This document shows positions 44,318 to 52,070 of a stretch of 64,000 bases of DNA, piece by piece. Position numbers and translations under genes: made by a program. This DNA is from Desulfobacteraceae bacterium (GTDB lineage: Bacteria > Desulfobacterota > Desulfobacteria > Desulfobacterales > Desulfosalsimonadaceae), in assembly GCA_014237465.1 (NCBI GenBank), contig JABZFM010000013.1, forward strand, positions 1 through 64,000, in the 5' to 3' direction. The notes beneath the pieces are model-generated. The model did not search any database and was not told the origin of the DNA. It saw only the letters and a program-made list of their open reading frames with translations. How positions within the stretch are numbered: the stretch's first letter is position 1; each line of letters opens with the position of its first letter.

Positions 44318-45355
44318 ATGCTTTTTAAAACAATAAAAAAACAGGATTTTTTTGACGTCTTTCTTCCGGATACTCAATGCATCGGGCCTAAAAAAGTCGG
44401 AACAAATACCAACGGCAAACCGATTTATCAATTTTTGCCCTTTTCATCATTTGATGAGATAGACCTTGATTACGATACAACCGAATATTCAGCCAAAACA
44501 TATTTCCTTCCGTATAAAGAGACCCTTTCTTCTTTTAGCTTTAAAGACAATGACTGGACACAGGAAATTAAATACCGCACCCGGCCCAGGGTGATCATCG
44601 GGTTGCATCCATGCGATATAAACGGGCTGATTAAGCTTGATAAAGTTTTTGAAAAAACCTTATTCCCGAACCCCTATTATATTACAAGACGGCAAAATAC
44701 ATTTGTCGTAGGGATTGATTGTAAAGAGCCTTGTGATGGCGGATTCTGCTCCTCGGTGGGTGCAAATACCGTGACCCATGGATTTGATTTATTCTTAACC
44801 GACATCGGGGACCGGTATTTCGTGAAAATCGGGTCGGATCGGGCGTTTAATGCCCTTCAAAAAATTAAAACCAGTGAAATTACCAAAAAGGACAACGAGA
44901 TTTATCTTCAAATAAGAAATAAATTCGAGGGTAGTTTTGAAAAAACCGTGCATGTGGAAAATCTCCCCAACCTGCTTGATATCGAATTTGAATCCGATGT
45001 TTGGAGAAAATGGGGAGAAAAGTGTCTGAGCTGCGGCGCCTGTGCCATGGTTTGTCCCACCTGTTATTGTTACGGTGTCACCGAACATATATCCATGGAC
45101 TTTAACAAAAGCGATAAAATCAAACAACTCTATTCATGCAATTTAAATGATTTTGCGCAAGTTGCCGGAGGACATAATTTCAGACCCGAACCTGCCACAC
45201 GCCTCAAATATCGTTATTATCATCAGCACCGCGGCTTTGTGGAATCATTCGGCCAGCCTATGTGCGTGGGGTGCAACCGGTGTGGTCGGGTATGCCTTGC
45301 CGGCATCAATCCCACCGATGTTATTTCCGATTTGCAAAGGGAGCAAAAACGATGA
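44318..45355 (+). CDS. Soluble [NiFe] hydrogenase beta subunit (4Fe-4S dicluster, HydB/AsrA-like)
   Basis: The 345-residue protein begins with the AsrA/HydB-type fold ([27 protein letters not shown]) and ends with two 4Fe-4S motifs, [18 protein letters not shown] and [17 protein letters not shown]. In group 3b (bifunctional sulfhydrogenase) enzymes the order beta-gamma-delta-alpha matches this operon. It relays electrons between the flavoprotein and the NiFe half. GAGGAAGG precedes the ATG. The next start overlaps its stop by 4 bases. Confidence 0.9.
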   Translation: MLFKTIKKQDFFDVFLPDTQCIGPKKVGTNTNGKPIYQFLPFSSFDEIDLDYDTTEYSAKTYFLPYKETLSSFSFKDNDWTQEIKYRTRPRVIIGLHPCDINGLIKLDKVFEKTLFPNPYYITRRQNTFVVGIDCKEPCDGGFCSSVGANTVTHGFDLFLTDIGDRYFVKIGSDRAFNALQKIKTSEITKKDNEIYLQIRNKFEGSFEKTVHVENLPNLLDIEFESDVWRKWGEKCLSCGACAMVCPTCYCYGVTEHISMDFNKSDKIKQLYSCNLNDFAQVAGGHNFRPEPATRLKYRYYHQHRGFVESFGQPMCVGCNRCGRVCLAGINPTDVISDLQREQKR

Positions 45356-46260
45356 AAAAAATTATGCAGTCTTACGACATCAGGCATGAAACGGATATGG
45401 TGGAACCGCTTGATTTCAACCGGCGCAGCCGATTAAAGGACGTGGACAGATGTTTTAAAGCGGAAATAACCAATGTGATCCGCCTCACTGATATGGAAAA
45501 ACTGTTCCAGATAAGGATGGTAAACGATAAAGACTGGGAACGGTTTACGTTTCTTCCCGGACAATTTGTAATGCTTGAATTGCCCGGTTACGGTGAAATA
45601 CCCATCTCATTTTCAAGCTCCCCGTCTATTAGAAGCACCATTGAGCTGTGTATCCGAAAAGCCGGAAAAGTGACACAGGCGCTTCACAAAGCAAAGCGCG
45701 GCGCCATTGTCGGGCTTAGAGGCCCTTTTGGGACCTATTTTCCCATGGAACCGATGAAAGGGAACAATATCCTTCTCATTGCCGGCGGGCTGGGCCTGGC
45801 TCCTTTGCGGGCACCAATCAGCTTTGTGATTGAAAACCGGGCTGACTTCAAAGAAGTTCACATTCTGTATGGGGCCAAAGATCCGTCACAGCTTCTTTTT
45901 GACTACCAGTACGAAGAATGGCACCGCATTGATGATATCAACCTAGAGGTAATCGTGGAACAGCCCGATAAATCATGGATCGGGCCGGTGGGGTTAATCA
46001 CCAAACTTTTAGATGATATCCAAATCACTCCGGATGAAACTTATGCCATCGTCTGCGGACCGCCCATCATGTTTAAATTCGTATGTAAACGGCTAAGCGA
46101 GATGGGGGTTCCCATGCAGCGAATGTTTGTATCCCTTGAACGCAGAATGCACTGCGGTGTTGGAAAATGCTGCCGGTGCAATATCGGTTCCACTTATACC
46201 TGTTTAGACGGTCCGGTTTTCGATTTCTGGACGGTCATGAATTTAAAGGAAGCCATTTGA
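45352..46260 (+). CDS. Soluble hydrogenase gamma subunit (FAD/NAD(P)-binding, 2Fe-2S)
   Basis: The 302-residue ferredoxin-NADP reductase-type protein has [22 protein letters not shown] for [18 protein letters not shown] for NAD(P), and a C-terminal 2Fe-2S site CGVGKCCRC...[10 protein letters not shown]. It exchanges electrons with NAD(P)H. ATG 45352 overlaps the beta stop (ATGA); a longer frame upstream is a shadow of the beta gene. It pairs with AsrB/HydG homologues. Confidence 0.9.
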   Translation: MKKIMQSYDIRHETDMVEPLDFNRRSRLKDVDRCFKAEITNVIRLTDMEKLFQIRMVNDKDWERFTFLPGQFVMLELPGYGEIPISFSSSPSIRSTIELCIRKAGKVTQALHKAKRGAIVGLRGPFGTYFPMEPMKGNNILLIAGGLGLAPLRAPISFVIENRADFKEVHILYGAKDPSQLLFDYQYEEWHRIDDINLEVIVEQPDKSWIGPVGLITKLLDDIQITPDETYAIVCGPPIMFKFVCKRLSEMGVPMQRMFVSLERRMHCGVGKCCRCNIGSTYTCLDGPVFDFWTVMNLKEAI

Positions 46261-46275
46261 TGAAAGGAAACTGCC

Positions 46276-47034
46276 ATGAAATATCTGGGCATTGAACCCC
46301 AAAAACCAAAGATTGCGGTGTTTGATTTTACCGGATGCGAGGGATGCCAACTCCAATTGTTGAATAAGGAAGAGACCCTGGCTGATTTTCTGAGCGCGGT
46401 GGAGATCGTTTGTTTTCGCGAAGCCTCATCTTTATGTTCCGATGATTATGACATTGCTATCGTTGAAGGCGCGGTTTCCCGAAATGATGAGGTCAAGCGA
46501 CTTGAAAAAATTCGTGAAACCGCAAAAGTAGTGGTTGCACTGGGTAGTTGCGCATGCTTTGGCGGCGTGAACCGGTTAAAAAATGAATTTGATTTAAAAG
46601 CAGCGAACAAGGAAGTTTACGGCAAAGACCCAAAGGAGACCATCAATGTACGACCGGTAAAGGATATCATACCGGTGGATATTGAAATTCCCGGATGCCC
46701 GGTCTCAAAGGCCGAGGTGGAATCTCTCATTTGTCATGTGGTATGGGACAGCCCCTTTCAACTCCCTGTATACCCGGTTTGCGTTGAATGCAAACAGCGG
46801 TTTACAACCTGTTTGTTTGATATAGGGCAAATGTGTCTGGGGCCGATTACCAGAGCCGGCTGCAATGCCCCCTGCCCTGCAGGGGGGATTGGCTGCTGGG
46901 GATGCCGGGGGCCGGCTGTTGAACCGAACTACAAATCATTTTTTGCCATTGTTAAAGAAAAAGGATTTTCTGATATTGAACTAAAGGAACGATTGAACTT
47001 TTTCGGTGCATTTGGGGAGGTTAATGTATCATGA
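46276..47034 (+). CDS. Soluble [NiFe] hydrogenase small (delta) subunit
   Basis: The 252-residue protein begins FDFTGCEGCQLQLL, with the proximal cluster cysteines completed by LGSCACFGG and IPGCPVSKAEVE. Extra C-terminal motifs (CVECKQRFTTC, GCNAPCPAGGIGCWGCRGP) hold further 4Fe-4S clusters, typical of group 3 small subunits. Its stop overlaps the large-subunit start by 4 bases (ATGA). Confidence 0.93.
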   Translation: MKYLGIEPQKPKIAVFDFTGCEGCQLQLLNKEETLADFLSAVEIVCFREASSLCSDDYDIAIVEGAVSRNDEVKRLEKIRETAKVVVALGSCACFGGVNRLKNEFDLKAANKEVYGKDPKETINVRPVKDIIPVDIEIPGCPVSKAEVESLICHVVWDSPFQLPVYPVCVECKQRFTTCLFDIGQMCLGPITRAGCNAPCPAGGIGCWGCRGPAVEPNYKSFFAIVKEKGFSDIELKERLNFFGAFGEVNVS

Positions 47035-48308
47035 AAATAAATATAAATGTGGACGTCCACCACCTTACCCGAGTGGAAGGTCATGGAAACATTAAAATCC
47101 AGGTTAAAGACGGCGAAATCAAGGAAGCCAGATGGGATATCGTTGAGACACCCCGGTTTTTTGAAGTCATGTTCAAAAACAAACATTACACCACTATTGG
47201 TATTCTTGCGGCCCGAATCTGCGGCATCTGCTCCATCAGCCACTGCCTGTGCAGTATCCGGGCCACTGAAAACGCCTTTAAAGTGACGATTCCGGAAACA
47301 GCCGCTAAATTACGACTTCTGGCAAAACACGGTGAAACACTCCAAAGCCATTTACTGCATGTGCTTTTCCTGGCGGCACCGGATTTTTTCAATGAACCGA
47401 GCGTGCTCCCTTTGATTGAAAAAAAGCCTGAAGTAATCGCCATCGCTGCCCGGCTTAAAGGCCTTTCCAACCGGCTGTGCGATACTGTTGCCGGGAGAAC
47501 CACTCACCCCGTTGCCTTCCAGGTGGGCGGCGTGACGATGGTGCCGCAAAAAAGACATTTGCTTGGTTTGCGGGATGAACTAAAACGATCCCTTGATGAT
47601 TTGCAGATTGTGGCAGACCTGTTTTCCTCATTTACACTCCCTAATTTTATCAGGGAGACGGAATTTGTATCCCTTAAAGGAGAAAAAGAATACCCCTTTA
47701 TCGGCGGGTCATTGATATCCAGCGATGGTGTTGAACAAAAAGAACAGGATTACCGGCCCATGACCAATGAATATGTAGATAAAAACAACACATCCAAGTG
47801 GTCTAAACTGTCCCGGGAATCATATGCGGTCGGTGCGCTTGCCCGATTTAACAACAACGCCCAGCTTATTCATCCAAAAGCTGCCGAAGTTGCCGCTAAA
47901 CTTGGCTTAAAGCCTGTGTGCCATAATCCGTTTATGAACAATGTGGCCCAGCTTGTTGAATGTGTTCATGTGGTCCATGAAGCAATCCGTTTAATTGACG
48001 AACTGGTTGAATCCGATCCGGGGGAGACGATGGCGAAAGTGACGCCGAAAGCCGGCGAAGGGGTCGGCGCAGTGGAAGCCCCGCGCGGAATTTTGTTTCA
48101 TCACTATAAATACGACAAAACCGGGCGGATATTAAAAGCCAATTGCGTGGTACCCACGACCCAGAACAATGCAAACATCCACCATGATATGAAGAGCCTT
48201 GTCAACAAATTTGGATTAACTAAAGAAATGACCGACGAAAAACTCGAACTTTTATGCTCCATGCTGGTTCGATCCTATGATCCGTGTATTTCCTGTTCAG
48301 TGCATTAA
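47031..48308 (+). CDS. Soluble [NiFe] hydrogenase large (alpha) subunit, group 3b-type
   Basis: The 425-residue protein has NiFe ligands C64 and C67 (ARICGICSISHC) and C419 and C422 (DPCISCSVH). The gene ends exactly after the conserved His425, so there is no C-terminal extension for a maturation endopeptidase; group 3b relatives usually have one. LTRVEGHGN opens the chain. It forms a cytoplasmic heterotetramer with the three genes before it, coupling H2 to NAD(P)H. A heptad repeat tract starts 10 bases after the stop. Confidence 0.93.
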   Translation: MKININVDVHHLTRVEGHGNIKIQVKDGEIKEARWDIVETPRFFEVMFKNKHYTTIGILAARICGICSISHCLCSIRATENAFKVTIPETAAKLRLLAKHGETLQSHLLHVLFLAAPDFFNEPSVLPLIEKKPEVIAIAARLKGLSNRLCDTVAGRTTHPVAFQVGGVTMVPQKRHLLGLRDELKRSLDDLQIVADLFSSFTLPNFIRETEFVSLKGEKEYPFIGGSLISSDGVEQKEQDYRPMTNEYVDKNNTSKWSKLSRESYAVGALARFNNNAQLIHPKAAEVAAKLGLKPVCHNPFMNNVAQLVECVHVVHEAIRLIDELVESDPGETMAKVTPKAGEGVGAVEAPRGILFHHYKYDKTGRILKANCVVPTTQNNANIHHDMKSLVNKFGLTKEMTDEKLELLCSMLVRSYDPCISCSVH

Positions 48309-48318
48309 ATATAGGCTG

Positions 48319-48360
48319 AAGGTAGAAGGTGGAAGGTGGAAGGTAGAAGGTAGAAGGTAG
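48319..48360 (+). repeat. Heptanucleotide repeat tract AAGGTNN, 6 units
   Basis: Six perfect in-phase units (AAGGTAG, AAGGTGG, AAGGTGG, then AAGGTAG three times) follow the hydrogenase large-subunit stop. Same unit and same gene-relative orientation as the tracts at 120-154 and 25542-25618. Confidence 0.8.
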
Positions 48361-48387
48361 AAAACATTACAAGTGAATAAGCTCCCC

Positions 48388-48467
48388 CGTCATTCCGGCA
48401 GATGCCGGAATCCAGTAGTTTTTCAGGCTTCCAGCAGCTTGGATGCCGGATCAAGCCCGGCATGACG
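48388..48467. repeat. Palindromic REP-like element (CGTCATTCCGGC ... GCCCGGCATGACG)
   Basis: CGTCATTCCGGCAGATGCCGGAATCC opens and TGGATGCCGGATCAAG plus CCCGGCATGACG closes the element. Outer and inner arms pair. This is the widespread intergenic GTCATTCC-type palindrome. It lies in the 48309-49441 repeat-rich gap. Confidence 0.65.
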
Positions 48468-48525
48468 AGAGAACTTTGGACTCTCAAGTTCTTAAGCTGA
48501 AAAGGTATTAAACCGGAAAAGTTAA

Positions 48526-48656
48526 AAGTGATCTAAAGTTTGAAGTGATCTAAAGTTGTGGTTAATGCCTTCGGTATTGTCAATTTTATAATAAAAATGA
48601 TCGCGCGTTTCGCGCAGTCAACAACTTTAGGCAATTTAGCTCACTTTAGTCACTTC
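48526..48656. repeat. Direct and inverted repeats around AAGTGATCTAAAGTT
   Basis: AAGTGATCTAAAGTT occurs at 48526-48540 and 48543-48557. Near-inverse copies (CAACTTTAG..., CTCACTTTAGTCACTT) follow at 48620-48656, with a GCGCG-TTT-CGCGC hairpin at 48603-48615 between. Non-coding, of unknown role. From 48657 to 49035 no gene or further element was recognised. Confidence 0.5.
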
Positions 48657-49035
48657 ACACTTTTTGAGTTTTGAAATATTTTGCCATAAAATACAAAAAA
48701 CTTAGAAACTAATATATACATCAGAAAGTTGGAAATATGAACATACGCTTTTTTTTTTAAATCCCCTGCAAGGCTTTTGTCATCCCTCCTGTGGCTAATC
48801 GCCGCCCATTCCTTTTTTGTTGGAATTCTGCTCATTATTCAACCTGCAAATCTCATAAAATTTATGGGATTTGCTGAAATCCATGAATCTCATCCTCCGG
48901 ATTATGTGTAAGAAATAAAAAGAGTGGAATACCTGGCCAGCATTGACGCCATTAAGCGTATTGTGCGACAGCTTGAGGATGTTTGCGGAGATTTAAAGAC
49001 GTTTTAACATGTGGTGGGCCTTTCCTCGTTTTCCT

Positions 49036-49163
49036 CGTTCCCAGGCTCTGCCTGGGAACGCATACCGCAAGGCTCCGCCTTGATATGGCGGCGAAACGTT
49101 TTTTTGTAAAAAAAAGAGGCAGAGCCTCCTGCCAGGCATTCCAGGGCAGAGCCCTTGAACGAG
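49036..49163. repeat. BIME-like repeat module, copy 1
   Basis: CGTTCCCAGGCTCTGCCTGGGAACG palindrome, then CATACCGCAAGGCTCCGCCTT, a spacer with T run, then GAGGCAGAGCCTCCTG, GCATTCCAGGGCAGAGCCC. The same module order is found at 50402-50515 and 51126-51392 around the RAYT transposase. Confidence 0.75.
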
Positions 49164-49380
49164 AGGCAAAATTACAAATTGTTGTCAAAATATGTGGGTA
49201 ACCGCGAAGTCCGAAAACATTTTAAAAAATTGTTTTAAATTAAAAAAAGCGGGATTGCACCTTTTTTTGCGGAGATCGCCCGCCATATTGCGTTATATGA
49301 TGACCACTTCGTAAACAAAACGGCCGTTTTATAACACGACTCTTCGTACATATAATAATTGCCGATTCTATCAATTCGAA

Positions 49381-49434
49381 TTGACATTGCCCCTTCAAGA
49401 TATTACTATTACCAGTAATACTTATAACTGGAGG
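49381..49434 (+). promoter_or_regulatory. Promoter, operator dyad and ribosome site of the toxin-antitoxin operon
   Basis: TTGACA (49381-49386), 17 bases, TACTAT (49404-49409) form a good sigma-70-type promoter. The palindrome TATTAC-CA-GTAATA (49407-49420) overlaps the -10 and would suit autorepression by the AbrB-type antitoxin. GGAGG at 49430-49434 lies 7 bases before the ATG. Confidence 0.6.
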
Positions 49435-49441
49435 TCGAATT

Positions 49442-49666
49442 ATGAGAGTAACAACAAAAGGTCAGGTCACAATTCCCCAGCACATTCGTGAAAAATTGGG
49501 AATTACCCCGGCAACAGAAGTTGATTTTGTCGAGGAAGATGACCGCATTTTTTTAGTGAAAAGAAATGGGAAAGCAGCGACCCGAAAATTTGCAAAATTA
49601 CGCGGCGTCGCAACTGTCAAGATGACGACAGACGAAATTATGGCCTTAACAAGGACAGATAAATGA
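49442..49666 (+). CDS. AbrB/SpoVT-type antitoxin (VapB-like)
   Basis: The 74-residue protein begins MRVTTKGQVTIPQHIREKLG, a swapped-hairpin AbrB DNA-binding fold. It neutralises the PIN toxin downstream and probably represses its own promoter through the dyad at 49407-49420. The stop overlaps the toxin start (ATGA). GGAGG ribosome site present. Confidence 0.9.
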   Translation: MRVTTKGQVTIPQHIREKLGITPATEVDFVEEDDRIFLVKRNGKAATRKFAKLRGVATVKMTTDEIMALTRTDK

Positions 49667-50070
49667 GGGGGCTTCTTGTTGACTCAAATATAATTTTAGA
49701 TGTTTTCCTTGATGATCCCAATTGGGCTGATTGGTCTGAATCTGCATTGGCAAATTATAGCGTTCACACAACGCTCTATATTAACACGATAGTCTATACT
49801 GAAGTCTCCGTCGGTTTTGAAAAGATAGAGGAATTGGAGTCAGCCCTCCATAAAGGCGGATTCCAAATGTTGGAAATTCCAAAAGAAGCTCTGTTTCTAA
49901 CCGGCAAAGCGTATCTCAAGTATAGAAAAAGCAGAGGAACCAAGAAATCTCCTTTACCGGACTTCTATATTGGCGCACAAGCCGCTGTGCTTGACCTGGA
50001 CTTAATGACAAGAGACGTAAGCAGGTACCGAACATATTTCCCAACAGTCAGATTAATCTGCCCAGAGTGA
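49663..50070 (+). CDS. PIN-domain toxin (VapC-like ribonuclease)
   Basis: The 135-residue protein has the PIN acidic quartet D7 (LLVDSNIIL), E47 (VYTEVSVGF), D100 (PLPDFYIGA) and D118 (TRDVSRY), forming the Mg2+-dependent RNase site. VapC toxins cleave initiator tRNA or rRNA; the target is unknown here. It is coupled to the antitoxin gene by a 4-base overlap. Confidence 0.9.
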   Translation: MRGLLVDSNIILDVFLDDPNWADWSESALANYSVHTTLYINTIVYTEVSVGFEKIEELESALHKGGFQMLEIPKEALFLTGKAYLKYRKSRGTKKSPLPDFYIGAQAAVLDLDLMTRDVSRYRTYFPTVRLICPE

Positions 50071-50157
50071 ATATAAAGACACATCACCGAAAAGCCTTTG
50101 TACCCAGACTGGGTTTCGCTGCCGCTCATCTCAATGCCAAAATACTGGAGGTATAAT

Positions 50158-50376
50158 ATGCAGGTGTATACATATTCGGAAGCGCGCCAAAAACTTGCCG
50201 CAGTGCTTGAACAGGCCGAAAATACAGGAAAAGTTTTAATCAGAAAAAAAGATGGACGGACCTTTGCGTTGGTACCTGAAAAGATAGCTTCTTCGCCTTT
50301 AAATGTCCCGTCAATTAAAGCAAATATTACGACAAAAGAAATAGTGGACATTGTCCGTGAAGGACGAGAAAGGTAG
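50158..50376 (+). CDS. Phd/YefM-type antitoxin, no partner toxin visible
   Basis: The 72-residue protein MQVYTYSEARQKLAAVLEQAENTGKV is a Phd/YefM-like fold with a C-terminal stretch (TTKEIVDIVREG). GGAGG at 50147-50151 sets the ATG at 50158; a longer upstream frame lacks support. No toxin gene follows: a BIME repeat begins 26 bases after the stop. It is an orphan or a relic of a second TA pair. Confidence 0.7.
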   Translation: MQVYTYSEARQKLAAVLEQAENTGKVLIRKKDGRTFALVPEKIASSPLNVPSIKANITTKEIVDIVREGRER

Positions 50377-50401
50377 GCCGATTCGTTTTTTCTCATTTTC
50401 T

Positions 50402-50515
50402 CGTTCCCAGGCTCTCTGCCTGGGAACGCATATCGTAAGGCTCCGCCTTGAAGGGTACCGATATATAAAAAAGAGGCAGAGCCTCCTGACAGGCATTCCA
50501 GGGCAGAGCCCTGGA
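50402..50515. repeat. BIME-like repeat module, copy 2 (left of RAYT)
   Basis: CGTTCCCAGG...CTGGGAACG, then CGCATATCGTAAGGCTCCGCCTT, spacer GAAGGGTACCGATATATAAAA and GAGGCAGAGCCTCCTGACAG with a CCAGGGCAGAGCCCTGG palindrome. The spacer is identical to copy 3 for its last about 40 bases. Confidence 0.75.
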
Positions 50516-50561
50516 AGAAAGGTACGACAAAAAGTTACAATCAGCATAAACAGGATTATCT

Positions 50562-51098
50562 ATGGGGCGAAGCAGATATAAAACCTTTGAAAACGGGAAA
50601 ACATATTTTATCACAAGCAGTGCAATAAACTGGCTTCCCGTGTTTGCAATACCTCAATTGGCAGAAATTGTAACGGATTCACTGAATTTTCTTCATCACA
50701 ACCAGCGGATGAGAATCCATGCCTGGGTGCTCATGGAGACCCACTTGCATCTTGTCGCCACCTCATCCGATATGTCCGGTGAAATGAAAAAAGCAAAATC
50801 ATATACTGCACGATCAATTGTTGATTACCTGAAAGCCAACGGCCCGCAATTTTTACTGGATCAGATGGAATTTTATAAAAAAAAGCACAAACAGAATCAA
50901 ACCTACCAAGTCTGGCAGGAAGGATTTTATCCCAAGTTAATTACGGATGCAACGATGCTGATTCAAAAGATTGAATATATTCATTATAATCCGGTAAAAC
51001 GGGGATATATTGACAAACCGGAGCACTGGCGGTATTCCAGTGCCCGCGACTACACAGGACTGGACGGTATAGTCACTATTGAGCGTCTGAAGGTATGA
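50562..51098 (+). CDS. REP-associated tyrosine transposase (RAYT, Y1_Tnp)
   Basis: The 178-residue HUH protein has the HxH motif at H61-L-H63 (METHLHLV), a candidate catalytic Y81 (KSYTARSI), and the family hallmark YIHYNPVKRGYIDKPEHWRYSSA. It nicks single-stranded REP hairpins. The gene lies between BIME modules 2 and 3, whose palindromes are its probable substrates. The usual HVHxx proline-rich context (MPNHVH) is here METHLH, a known variation. Likely domesticated, with no IS ends. Confidence 0.88.
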   Translation: MGRSRYKTFENGKTYFITSSAINWLPVFAIPQLAEIVTDSLNFLHHNQRMRIHAWVLMETHLHLVATSSDMSGEMKKAKSYTARSIVDYLKANGPQFLLDQMEFYKKKHKQNQTYQVWQEGFYPKLITDATMLIQKIEYIHYNPVKRGYIDKPEHWRYSSARDYTGLDGIVTIERLKV

Positions 51099-51125
51099 TT
51101 GGGATTTTCTCGTTTTCTCATTCCT

Positions 51126-51392
51126 CGTTCCCAGGCTCCGCCTGGGAACGCATACCGCAAGGCTCCGCCTGGGAACGCATACCGCAAGGCTCCGCCTGGG
51201 AACGCATACCGCAAGGCTCCGCCTGGGAACGCATACCGCAAGGCTCCGCCTGGGAACGCATACCGCAAGGCTCCGCCTTGAAGGGTACCGATATATAAAA
51301 AAGAGGCAGAGCCTCCTAACAGGTGTTCCCAGGCAGAGCCTGGGAACACCTGTTAAGGAGACGAGAAAATGGCAGAGCCATGGAACGAGAGG
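51126..51392. repeat. BIME-like repeat module, copy 3 (right of RAYT), with 27-bp tandem array
   Basis: The CGTTCCCAGGCTCCGCCTGGGAACG palindrome is followed by five tandem 27-base units at 51134-51268 (GGCTCCGCC-TGGGAACGC-ATACCGCAA), each a complete palindrome half. Then come GAAGGGTACCGATATATAAAA, GAGGCAGAGCC, and a second CAGGTGTTCCC...GGGAACACCTG palindrome. Reading frames through it, on both strands, are repeat artefacts. Confidence 0.8.
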
Positions 51393-51419
51393 AACCCTAC
51401 AAAATCGGTAGACTAAAAC

Positions 51420-52067
51420 TTATATAACCCGAAGTCCCGAAATCTTTACCGCTCCCCGCTGATAACCGTCCGGAAAAAGCGCAGCCAGGTCGTCCATTTC
51501 AATGTTATTCTCTTCACAGCATTGAAAAACGGTTGGAACGCTTTTTGCCGCCCGATACCGATCTCTGAGATAATTAATTATTTTCCAGTGTTTTTCCGTC
51601 AACCCACCCGGCATTTTCATTTCCAGGGCCTTGTTAATAGCATATTGTTTATCCCATTCCAAAGGATTAACAAGAAAACCATTCTGATCAATCTGATAGA
51701 TTTTTTCTTCCTTACCTGACATATCCGGAACCGATTCCCCCAAACAGCTGACAATCCGATTCTTGTATGTTATTCCGGCAAGCAGACAGGCCCCTCTCAA
51801 ATACCCACTTGGGAAAAGATAACTTAATTCTGTCGATGTTAATTCATTGCTCTTGCAGGTTTGAAAAACAAACGGACACCTTCCGGTTTGCTGAAATGAT
51901 TCTCTGATAAAAAGTATAACCGCCCAATGCGCTGCTGAAAGTCCATTAGTGATTCCGAGTTTGGGCGCCATGCCGATGGCAAAATCTTCGTCCCACTCAT
52001 CCGGGTTAATCAAAAACCCCCATGCACCCAGATTATAGACTTTATCTTTAAACGAAAAGGTTTGCAT
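51420..52067 (-). CDS. Tandem DsrC/TusE-fold protein, copy 3
   Basis: The 215-residue protein is a third member of the double-DsrC group (others at 35882 and 36633). Domain 1 (1-105) retains C94 (LRGACLLAG) and FQTCK (C71). Domain 2 (118-215) has FQCCE (C183, C184) and LFPDGYQRGAVKISG with no carrier Cys. The last residues (GLRVI) end at the point where DsrC has its terminal CysA arm. It is the last gene of the kinase/receiver/FNT operon, beginning 3 bases after the FNT gene stop. This physical link supports a joint role. Confidence 0.82.
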   Translation of the reverse strand: MQTFSFKDKVYNLGAWGFLINPDEWDEDFAIGMAPKLGITNGLSAAHWAVILFIRESFQQTGRCPFVFQTCKSNELTSTELSYLFPSGYLRGACLLAGITYKNRIVSCLGESVPDMSGKEEKIYQIDQNGFLVNPLEWDKQYAINKALEMKMPGGLTEKHWKIINYLRDRYRAAKSVPTVFQCCEENNIEMDDLAALFPDGYQRGAVKISGLRVI

Positions 52068-52070
52068 GGG

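Noticed and set aside
51134-51268. CRISPR-like array of 27-base repeats
   Set aside because: The units are directly abutting with no spacers, and match a part of the BIME modules elsewhere. It is a tandem expansion.
51050-51349. Repetitive proteins encoded through 51134-51268 on either strand
   Set aside because: The frames exist only because the 27-base unit is a multiple of 3; no ribosome site and the repeat is palindromic non-coding DNA.
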